From Sweltsa coloradensis (lineage: Eukaryota; Arthropoda; Insecta; Plecoptera; Chloroperlidae), in the NCBI GenBank assembly GCA_024449915.1, contig JAMZAV010002218.1, positions 166,622 through 230,621 on the forward strand: DNA of 64,000 nt, written 5' to 3'. Below, piece after piece: positions 49,501-61,500 of the stretch. The number at the start of each line of letters is the position of its first letter. Within the stretch, counting starts at the first letter, position 1. Below the pieces are notes generated by a model. That model was not told where the DNA came from, ran no database searches, and worked only from the letters and a program-made list of their open reading frames with translations. A program made the position numbers and the translations under genes.

Positions 49501-52500
49501 GTAGGTCAAATGAGTGTAGGTCGAAGTGGAAGGCTTGGTCAAATGCTTGTAGGTCAGTGAGTGTTGGTCAGTGTGGGGTTGAGTTGTAGGTCAGTGAGTG
49601 GTAGGTCATTGGAGTGGTAGGTCACGTGGTTGTAGATCAAAGTGGTGGTAGGTCAAGTGAGGGGTAGGTTACGTGAGAGGAAGGTCAAGAAAGTGGTAAG
49701 TCAATTGAGTGGTAGGTCAATGTGAGGGGTAGGATAATGAGTTGTAGGTAAATGATGGTAGTCAAATGAGTGGTAGTCAAGTGAAGGGTTGGTCAAGTTG
49801 AGTCGAAAAAAAAGTGTCTATCCAACAAAATATAGGTGTGGTTCAACCGAGAAGTGTTCTGTTTATTGATTAGTGCGATGAATATATTCATGTCACTTGA
49901 AAAATAAAATGCAAATATGATGTATTTCTGTTTGTTTTTAGTACCTCGAACGGAGATGATAGAAAATTCGCATGATGGCGTCTGTATTAAGTACTATTAA
50001 CATCCTATTGGTACATCCCCCATCGTTGTGTACGTACCCAGCGTTGGCATTCAGTTCTGGTTAGTATAATTTTTTACAAATAAACGTTGATGATATGTTT
50101 ATAAATTTTAATGTGAACATGGTACCTCGTTACATTATTCTAATCCAATCGGACACCAGAATCAAGAACGTGCTATGACTTGATAAACTTGCATTTTACG
50201 TTGTTTGAACAATGTGTTTAGTTCCCAGACGAATTGCCAAATAAATGATTTCATTTAAAAAAAAATATTATCTGGTTGTTTTTTGACCTGACAGTGGAAT
50301 TTAGGACTTTATTTAGAATAACCAATCAAAAACTTAAGTACAATAGAAAAAAACATTACAAGAAACTAGTCATTTAGAAACTTTATATCATATTAATTCC
50401 CGTCCTGAAGAAGAAGACAAAATTGTCTTTGAACGTCGACACAAGATATTTACGTATACCACCGCTACAACACCCGATAAATAAAATGTCATTAATGGTA
50501 GCGAGACATTAAAAGTTTTACAAATAATTTCGGTTATAAGCGTATAAAATTACGATTTAAGACCCGACTTCATGTTGGACATAGTCAGATGTGATGGAGC
50601 TTATCACACTATTTTTGGACACAAATTATAGCTACAAAAATTTTTCACATGAGATCATTCCGACAGTTATTTTATACCATAACTTATGAAGATATGATGT
50701 TAGTTACCACTATTTACGGAATAAAAATGTTTATCATAATACTTTGTCTAGAATAATAAATCGTGTATTAGAATTAACCAAATTATTCATTTAATATTCG
50801 AAAATAATTGGCACTGTTTTTACGGAGGGCACAAAGGTGTAGATATTTCCCTTCCATCTATCTTTTTTAAACAGAAGTCCGTTCACTTTATTTGTGATAA
50901 CTTTAACGATAATTATTTAATAATATCTCAGGCTTCTAGTGTTCCATGGAGTTTTAATTTTGTTTTTCTCACGCTTAAAGCCACCTAGCTCATTAACAAT
51001 GTGATCCGCGCATTTAATACAAATACGAATTAATTTAACACCATGTATTTGCATCGTGTAGCATAAACCCCTTTGTTTTTCAATGTTTCTTTTAAAAGCA
51101 TTTGTGCTGTTAAGAGACTAATTATGCTTTTGAAATGAAAACACGTGAAGCTCTACGTGTGTAATTATTTGAGTGGAAGAGTAATTTTAAACAGAAAGTA
51201 ACTTGATAATGAGGAACTAAATGAAAAGAGCTTTAAATACAAATGCCTACTTATTACCAGACTTAAACGTTATTCCTTTAATTTAATTGGTCAGGAAAAC
51301 TTCATCCCGGGGCGAATTGATAATTAACTTATGAATTAATTCAATCAATATTTGATTATATAAAAGTATTCTGAGTCAATATTATTTCAGTGTCCGGCAT
51401 CAGTGTTCACATCATCTCCCGCTCGTATGCACTCTGCATATTCTACACAAGGCTGGTAAGGTATTATCTTTACAACACATATTTCACACCACAACAGGCT
51501 AATTTAAACTGTCTGATAGCAATTTCAAGTTTATTTAATGAACTTATAACAACTAAATAAATCAGTAGAGACCCTTCATTTGATTTATTTCTGTTATAAA
51601 AAAACAAACTGCAATAGAAAGGGAAATTCTATCGGTTTTCATATTTATCATTATATCAACAATTCTTATATGTGAGGTAGCGCATTTATTTTACAATTTT
51701 GTGCCACAGGTGAATATTATTGGTTTTTAAGCCCAGATCTCATAACTGTTTAAAGAGTAATATATATATATATTTCATAGTCACTTATAGGTATATTCCA
51801 TGATATTGCATTATGATTTTCATTGATTTTTTGTATAATTGTAATTATCATAGTTTATATTTCAACTAAACCATGAAGAGAAATACATTACGGATAACAG
51901 CTCCAGTAGGTGGAATGACTTGTCTAAAATTAAAATATGATTTAAAGAATGATCCTGCAACCGACGTTTCAGTTGGGCTATGTTCCTGCACGAGCTATTC
52001 AGACTATGCCCTATGAATGTGTTTGAGAATTCGGAATGATCAACCCCAGTGAGGTCCGACTTTTTTATTTCTTAATTCTACACATATTTTCTTCCAGGGA
52101 GGTTAAAAGCCGTGTCTGGACTGACTTCATCCAGGCATTCCCTGATAGTCAGCTCCAGTATCAACCGTCATGATCCTGGGCCTCGTTCCAGGTCGGAGGG
52201 GCTTCGCAGTCCTTCTTGGGAGAGGGGGGTGGCGGGGAACCGCATCCAGCCGCCATCGTAGCCAACCCGATACAGGATTATTTCCATCACAAGTGTGAAG
52301 TTCACAATTCCTGATACGTCTATTTTCTTGTCATTCGACACTCACGAGACTTATGTAAGATCAACAGGTGTCTGGGTCGGTCCACAGAAAAATAACTATA
52401 CAGCGTTCGGTGTATTTTTATTTTTATTTTTTATTGGATAGGACGGCGTCAACCGTTAGGTCATAATGCACCACTCTAGCTGGGGGATATGGGAAGAGGA

Positions 52501-55500
52501 GCACATGCTGCTCAAAACCAGCCGACGGGTGGGAGAAGGGGTTTTTTCACGTCGCGGTCGTCATCGTCTTTGTCATCGTTTCGTTGTGTCATTTTCCATC
52601 GGCGTCGGGGAAGTCCGTCAAGGAAGGGGGAGGTGTCCCGCACGACGATTGACGAGCTCGCCTCTAATTTCGGGGAGTTTATACCAACCTTTTTACTTGC
52701 TGATGTTTGCAAGGTGGACTTTTTTCTCTTGAATCGCCTTTTACTGTTAGCAGAGCCATGCTGGCCAATTCTACCCCGGGCCCAGACGGGGTGCGGTTAG
52801 GTGTAAAATTTCAATTTTTTCTAAACACATTTAGCCAAAGTAATGGCTTAGCTGACAAGCCTGAGACTTGAAGTAATTACCAGTGATTTTAATCCGACAC
52901 GAATGTTTATTAATTTTATTTGCTTACATGAAAACGAATATATTTACACTACTTAGAAACACCCTCAATTGTCCCATACAAGACTATATAACCTATGTGA
53001 ATGATTATAAATGAGAGAGATAATTTGGATATTCTATAAATATCCAATGTGGGCTCAATCCTCAGTTTTAATGTGATTGATGGCTACATTTATTTATCAA
53101 CATTAGCCTAAACTCTAACAACCATAATTACGGTATCATTCCATAAGGAAAGTAGTGCGGTAGTAGTAGTGTTCTTTATTATTAGCCCAAGTTTTGCTAT
53201 TTTCAGTTCAATACTAATATGGTTACATCAAGATACAATGGATGAATGTTAGTTGACAACACTTATTCTATCATCACAATTGATAACATATCACACACAA
53301 AGTTTATGACATTTCAAATATATTTAACAATGGCATTACTTTAAAATAACACTCATCTCCACATTTATCACTTATCTTAATGCATTATTACAGATATATT
53401 TTATATATTTAAATAACGCTAAGGTGGGCCCTCTTTTCTGTTTCATTCGTAATTCTCCCATACAGAAAACCGCAATAAATAAATTAAAATCTACAAGAAC
53501 CTTTCTAACAGAATTTGTTGTGGCTTGGAACTGCTGGTAGCTTCACACCATATTTTCGAGTAGTAACAGTTGGGTAAAGTAGTAATTATTCCGGTTCAGC
53601 TCAGGGGTTAGCTTTGGGGAAGGGGGGGGGGGGGGGAGGCCTTTGCTATTTCCTCACATGGAGCGGACGCGAAAAATAACGCGGAGTCACGTTACGCGCC
53701 CCCCACTTGCCCACACCTCCGTCTATTAACAGTCCATCTATTTACGAGTAGTGGCCATTTGGAAAAGTCTGCCTTTAAGATACAGAAATGGGATGAGATA
53801 AGGAATAAAATTAGGAAAGGATTATACAAAGGGAGGAAATGTAAACTAAATAAGAAGGCTCTTTAGAAGTGGACTTTTTTAAACAGAACAATTGTGGAAT
53901 GGAATCAATTGCCAGCTGCAGCTGTTGAGGAATCCTCGTGAAAAGATTAAGAAGGTTTTTGGAGGATATGGATTTGAATCTGATGTAGATTATTTGATTT
54001 GAATTAATATTGAATGTTGATTTGATGATGGATATGGTGATTTAGAAGAAGCTGTCGAGGACGTCAATAATGACCAGGATTTTTTCGGATCAAGATCCTC
54101 CAAGGTCACGGGCATAAAGATCGTCCCCATGTTACTTCTTATGGGAGATTTTTGCCGATGGAACCTAGCTTGAAAAATAGCAAGTTCGACATTTTTTTCG
54201 GGTCACGGTGGACCCAATAATTTTTCTGTTGATTTCTAAATTCATACTAGTTTAGCCTGAATGAATATAGTTTTTGAGTTTTCGCGGGTGAATACCATTA
54301 AATACACGGATGAAATCAATTTATTGATAGACCTTACAGGGCCCGTTTTTTTGCATCCTATCATAGTTCAATTCTTCGTAATAAAGTTTTTAGGTCGGTA
54401 AATAAATAAATAATTATATATATATAAAAATATAACTTATTTCAACGAATTTGATCAATTCTATAGTTTTTAAAATGTGGGAACGTTTATTTTCCAGATT
54501 TTGACCCAGACCCGTGTTCTCCCATACAGTGTTGATACACAGTTGGCAGGCAGTTACTTGTTAGCTGACAGGATCAACAGGATTCTTGGTGAATTTTTTA
54601 TCCTTGCCACCTTACGGAACCAGATGGTAATGTAAACTCCATTAATTCTCATTTTCACATTTTTTTCTTTTAAAAACTGACAATGGGACATGCTCTTTAG
54701 TAAAATTTTCGTTCGCCCAGCTAAAACATTTCACTGTTGCTAAAAAAAAAATTGCCAGCTTATACGAAATTGGGTCTAGGGTTTAAAAACAAACGTTTCA
54801 ATTAATATACTTATTTATCGGGATATATTTATATATGAAAGGGGTATTTAACCGCTAAACTCAAAAAATATATTTCATTCAGGCTCACTAGTAATGAATT
54901 TATCAATTTACAGAAAAATGATTGTTGCCACCATGACCCTCCCAAAAATTGTCAAACTGACTTTTTCGGCTAGGTTTCCCATTCGGGGGCACAAATCTCC
55001 GCATAAGAAATAACATAGGGACGATCTTTATGCTCTGTGACCTTGGAGATTTGATCCAAAAAAATATTGTGCCATTATTGAGTACTCGACGCTTTTTCTG
55101 TAAATTCTCTATATTTTGTTTTGTAATTTGGCTAGTAGTTTCGGTCAAAATATGTGATTACCAAGATGGGGTTTGATTTTGGAATGCCATATTGTTGCGT
55201 GTTTGAGGTATATGTTGGCACGTTTCAAGACACGATGTTATAAATTGGGCTTTTTAGATTGGTACTATGCTCCTATTATTTATTGGACCAAAACTGAGCA
55301 GTTAAAGCCGATTTAGGAAATTTTCCAAAACACCATTTTCGCCAATTTCTGGATCAAAATAAAAAAATTCGTGTAAATCAGTTACAAATATAATTTTTTA
55401 AATGGTCATTTAAGTGTAGTATTTTGCTATAGATCACGTGGAAAAAAATTTTTTGGGGGTTTTTCGCCCTTTAATTGATACTCAAATATTATTTTTGTGA

Positions 55501-58500
55501 AATGCCATATATGTCAACATTTCTTGGACTAAACACCTATAAGGGATGTTATCGGGAAGACCATAATTATGAGAAATATCTCGACGGTATCGAGACACGG
55601 GGTCCTTGCGATTGCCTGGTCGCAAGCTTATCCATATATAATTATTAACAACTAGGGATTGTTTCCTGATCAGTAAATACAGACTAGCTCTAACAGCGTT
55701 AGGTTTATGAAATAAGATTATTTTTAGTTGGGCAGTTCAAGGGCAGCAAATCGTTGCAGTATTGTTCTAAACTATTCAGATCTATATGCACCACCATCCC
55801 ATATATGTATTATTACTGTATCGTGCTATGGTTAAGCTTCCGGACCGGCACTAGAAAGATCTGGGTGTTCGATACCGAACCTTGATGGATTTCTTAATTT
55901 CTTGATTGATTTTCATAATCAATTACACCCACAAAAGTGTTTCCCGAACAACAAAATTGAGAAAATAATATTCCGTTAATGCTTAAATTTAGGCTAAAGG
56001 TTATTTTGGAATAATGCTAGCTTACAGTTACAGTTATGTTGCTATTTATATATTATGATAATAATATAAAAGCATATTATTATTATTGTCTTGTAAAATT
56101 ATAATTTCTAGCTGCTTCTAGAAAGTAAGCTGTCTTATTGTTATAGGGCGCTGGTGTGCCTGGTTCTTGGCATAGCACTCATGAAGTCTATCAGCGTCTT
56201 CACCGGTTTTCTCATCTACGCGACATATTACGAGTGTGACCCCCTTGCAACAAAAGTGAGTAACAATATTTTACAAATTTAGTTAGCATTATAATTTAAT
56301 GATCAATGTACATCCCTTAATAGTAAATATAAGAAAATTTATTTTTAAGTAGGCAATTAATTTTTTTTAAATACAAATATATACCAACCGTTTAGTTCAA
56401 ACGTGGGTCATTTAATAATTATTTTCATTTCTATTAATTGAATATCAGTTTACGTTCGTATGGCCTAATTAGTGAAAAATTATTAAGTTTCGAAATATCA
56501 TAACAGTTAAATTACTAACATGCATTGTAGTTAATACGTAGTAACCGTAGCGACAGTGTTGGCTCGAGCGCTAAGCGCTCGACTCGACATTAATTATTCA
56601 ATTTCTGAATCTTTAGTAATTAAATCGTAAATAAACTACTTAAGAATCAATGTATTGATCAAACCCGTTCTTAGACATAGTTTAGTGTGAGTTCTAGTGC
56701 TGTAATAACGTCCAAGCCTAGTAGTAAATGGTGAATACGTTTTGACTTCTGGTCTAGGCCATCAGTCGTCCGGACCAACTGTTACCCTTCTACGTCATGG
56801 ACATCGCATCGAGCATCCCCGGTCTCCCCGGCGTCTTCATAGCCGGCATCTTCAGTGCAGCACTCAGGTAGGCAATGAGTACCCGGCTCTAATGATCATT
56901 CAATTACGAAACTCTGGAGTTGTCAATTACTTACTTAGCTCGGAAACATACAGGCTTTTAAGCATAAGAGGCTGCCTCTCGGCGCCATCATCATACGTAT
57001 ACTAACGACAACCCCCCCCCCCAACCTTCTCATCAACGCAGAGCCATCTTCACGCAAACTCGCGTTGACTGAAGCCAACACCCAGTCAGTCTTCTATCAG
57101 AACTAACAATTTTGTTAAAGATTTTATTTTGTTGCATAAAAATGTGAAGTTTGCCCAATAAATGCATAAGAATCCAAAATGTACGAACAATACATTTTGG
57201 GTCCATTTACTGATTCATATAAGTAATTTTCAATAAACAACTTTTAATATAAAGTATCAGCACCGATTAGTCATTGATAGCGAATAATAGCCAACCAAAA
57301 ATAAAATTGATGGATCAAGTCCATCTTATATGAGAAATAACTTATTTCCTAAACATTTTAAATTTAATTAATTGTATGTTTTTTAATTTATAATTTGATA
57401 AAAACATACACACAAAATATTTAAATATAACTAAATATTGCGGCTTGTTTTTATGCTTTTATTTGTCCAATAGGCCCACATGATGCGTTTATTTTCCTGG
57501 AGGTGTTATATCGCAAATAATGACCTTATTGCGCACGTCCCATTTGTAAATATCTGCACAGTGCTATCACGTTCATCACTAAATGCGAGTCTGATAGTGT
57601 GAAGAATGAAAATCAGTTATTTTTATAATTTCAATTATAACTATTGTAAAATATAATCTACAATCTGTCCTGGCAAATCTTTCCATTCTAAGCGCCAGAA
57701 TAGGAAATGCAAGGTTGTATCATCTTTCTGACAAATATACTACGACAAGTGAGCATTATTACCGGAGTAACAGGTTTGGGGCCTTCTCCTTATTATTGGT
57801 GTTGACATCAATAGCCCTTGGGTTTGTGAGAGAAACAAGCGGTGAAGGAATTTGGCCCCTGCTAGAACTATATGGGCTTGATTTCTTTTCCTTTTTTTAA
57901 CGGACCGACAAAACAAGTATCGCGGTTATGTTTCGACTGCCCAAAATTATTGAGACACACTAAGTACTTACTTCATAACTCTCTCAGGCCAATCAAACGA
58001 ACCCCACTTTATTTACCAAGCTTTTGGATCCCAAGCAACCATCCTATAAATGTTGGAGGTGCCGGGAAATCTAAAGAACAATAATTATCTCCAAAACCAT
58101 CGTAAACATTTTTTTTAACTTTCGGAATAAATAATTACACACGAAAGTAGATGATTGATCGCCTTGTGATATAGACGTGTATGTTGTTGTCCAGCACCCT
58201 CTCTAGTTGCCTGAACGCTCTGTCCGGCACGATCTACGAGGACTTTGTCCACCCCCTGCTGTTGAAGGGGAAAGTGTCCGAGGAGCGGGCTAACGTCATC
58301 ATGAAGATCATCGTGGTGTCTGGGGCATCTGCGTCGTGCTTGTGCGCTGTAATATAGACGTGTATGTTGTGTCCAGCATCCCTCTCTAGTTGCCTGAACG
58401 CTCGTCCGGCACATCTAGAGACTTGTCCACCCCCTGCTGTTGAAGGGGAAAGTGTCCGAGAGCGGGCTAACGTCATCATGAGATCATCGGGTGGTCGAGG

Positions 58501-61500
58501 GGCATCTGCGTCCGTGCTTGTGCCTTGTAAATAGACGTGTATGTTTTGTCCGCACCTCTCTAGTTGCCTGAACGCTCTGTCCGGCACGTCTACGAGATTT
58601 GTCCCCCCCTGCTTTGAGGAAGTGTCCGAGGGCGGGCTAACGTCATCATGAAGATCATCGTGGTGGTCGTAGGCGATCTGCGTGTGCTTGTCTGCTGTAA
58701 TATACGTGTATGTTGTTGTCAGCACCTCTCTAGTTGCTGAACGTCTGTCCGGCACGATCTACGGGACTTGTCACCTGCTGTTGAAGGGGAAGTGTCGGGA
58801 GCGGCTAAGTCATCATGAAGATCATGGGTCGTAGGCGATCTGCGTCGTGCTGTGTGCTTGTAAATAACGTGATGTTGTTGTCCAGCACCTTCATTGCCTA
58901 CGCTCTGTCCGGCACGATACAGGACTTGTCCACCCCTGCTGTTGAAGGAAACGAGGGCTAACGTCATATGAAGACATCGTGGTGGTCGTAGGGGCGACTG
59001 CTCGTGCTGGCTGCTGTAATAGACGTGTATGTGTTGTCCAGCACCTCTCAGTTGTGAACGCTTGTCCGGCAGATCTACGGGCTTTGTCACCCCCTGCTGT
59101 TGAAGGGAAAGTGTCGAGGACGGGCTAACTCATCATGAAGATCATCGTGGTGTCGTAGGGGCGATCTGCGTCGGCTTGTGCTGCTTGTATATAGACGGTA
59201 GTGTTGTCAGCACCCTCTTATGCTGAAGCTCTGTCCGGCACGATCTACGAGACTTTTCCACCCCCTGCTGTTGAAGGGGAAAGTGTCCGAGGAGCGGGCT
59301 AACGTCATCATGAAGACATCGTGGTGGTCGTAGGGGCGATCTGCGGTCGTGCTTGTGCTGCTTGTAATATAGACGTGTATGTGTTGTCCAGCACCCTCTA
59401 GTTGCCTGAACGCTCTGTCCGGCACGATCTACGAGGACTTTGTCGACCCCCTGCTGTTGAGGGAAAGTGTCCGAGGAGCGGGCTAACGTCATCATGAAGA
59501 TCATCGTGGTGGTCGTAGGGGCGATCTGCGTCGTGCTTGTGCTACTTGTAATATAGACGTGTATGTTGTTGTCCAGCACCCTCTCTAGTTGCCTGAACGC
59601 TCTGTCCGGCACGATCTACGAGGACTTTGTCCACCCCCTGCTGTTGAAGGGGAAAGTGTCCGAGGAGCGGGCTAACGTCATCATGAAGATCATCGTGCTG
59701 TCGTAGGGGCGATCTGCGTCGTGCTTGTGCTACTTGTAATATAGACGTTGTATGTTGTTGTCCAGCACCCTCTCTAGTTGCCTGAACGCTCTGTCGGCAC
59801 GATCTACGAGGACTTTGTCCACCCCCTGCTGTTGAAGGGGAAAGTGTCCGAGGAGCGGGCTAACGTCATCATGAAGATCATCGTGGTGGTCGTAGGGGCG
59901 ATCTGCGTCGTGCTTGTGCTGCTTGTAATATAGACGTGTATGTTGTTGTCCAGCACCCTCTCTAGTTGCCTGAACGCTCTGTCCGGCACGATCTACGAGG
60001 ACTTTGTCCACCCCCTGCTGTTGAAGGGGAAAGTGTCCGAGGCAGGCTAACGTCATCATGAAGATCATCGTGGTGGTCGTAGGGGCGATCTGCGTCGTGC
60101 TTGTGCTGCTTGTAATATAGACGTGTATGTTGTTGTCCAGCACCCTCTCTAGTTGCCTGAACGCTCTGTCCGGCACGATCTACGAGGACTTTGTCCACCC
60201 CCTGCTGTTGAAGGGGAAAGTGTCCGAGGAGCGGGCTAACGTCATCATGAAGATCATCGTGGTGGTCGTAGGGGCGATCTGCGTCGTGCTTGTGCTGCTT
60301 GTAAATATAACGTGTATGTTGTTGTCCAGCACCCTATCTAGTTGCCTGAACGCTCTGTCCGGCACGATCTACGAGGACTTTGTCCACCCCCTGCTGTTGA
60401 AGGGATAAGTGTCCGAGGAGCGGGCTAACGTCATCATGAAGATCATCGTGGTGGTCGTAGGGGCGATCTGCGTCGTGCTTGTGCTGCTTGTAATATAGAC
60501 GTGTATGTTGTTGTCCAGCACCCTATCTAGTTGCCTGAACGCTCCTGTCCGGCACGATCTACGAGGACTTTGTCCACCCCCTGCTGTTGAAGGGGAAGTG
60601 TCCGAGGAGCGGGCATAACGTCATCATGACGATCATCGTGGTGGTCGTAGGGCGATCTGCGTCGTGCTTGTGCTGCTTGTATATAGACGTGTATGTTGTT
60701 GTCCAGCACCCTCTCTAGCTGCCTGAACGCTCTGTCCGGCACGATCTACGAGGACTTTGTCCACCCCTGCTGTTGAAGGGGAAAGTGTCCGAGGAGCGGG
60801 CTAACGTCATCATGAAAGATCATCGTGGTGGTCGTAGGGGCGATCTGCGTCGTGCTTGTGCTGCTTGTAATATAGACGTGTATGTTGTTGTCCAGCACCC
60901 TCTCTAGTTGCCTGAACGCTCTGTCCGGCACGATCTACGAGGACTTTGTCCACCCCCCTGCTGTTGAAGGGAAAGTGTCCGAGGAGCGGGCTAACGTCAT
61001 CATGAAGATCATCGTGGTGGTCGTAGGGGCGATCTGCGTCGTGCTTGTGCTGCTTGTAATATAGACGTGTATGTTGTTGTCCAGCAACCCTCTCCAGTTG
61101 CCTGAAAACGCTCTGCCCCGGCACGATCTACGAGGACTTTGTCCACCCCCTGCTGTTGAAGGGGAAAGTGTCCGAGGAGCGGCTAACGTCATCATGAAGA
61201 TCATCGTGGTGGTCGTAGGGGGCGATCTGCGTCGTGCTTGTGCTGCTTGTAATATAGACGTGTATGTTGTTGTCCAGCACCCTCTCCAGTTGCCTGAACG
61301 CTCTGTCCGGCACGATCTACGAGGACTTTGTCCACCCCCTGCTGTTGAAGGGGAAAGTGTCCGAGAGACGGGCCAACGTCATCATGAAGATCATCGTGGT
61401 GGTCGTAAGGGGCGATCTGCGTCGTGCTTGTGCTGCTTGTAATATAGACGTGTATGTTGTTGTCCAGCACCCTCTCTAGTTGCCTGAACGCTCTGTCCGG

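Noticed and set aside
50402..50490. CCTGAAGAAGAAGAC ... GAACGTCGACAC resembling a retroelement 3' signature
   Set aside because: Too short and without flanking evidence to assign to any element class.
57715..57900. 61-residue frame in copy B intron 8 with a hydrophobic stretch
   Set aside because: Absent from copy A, no splice context fitting the gene and no recognised motif; probably inserted repeat DNA.
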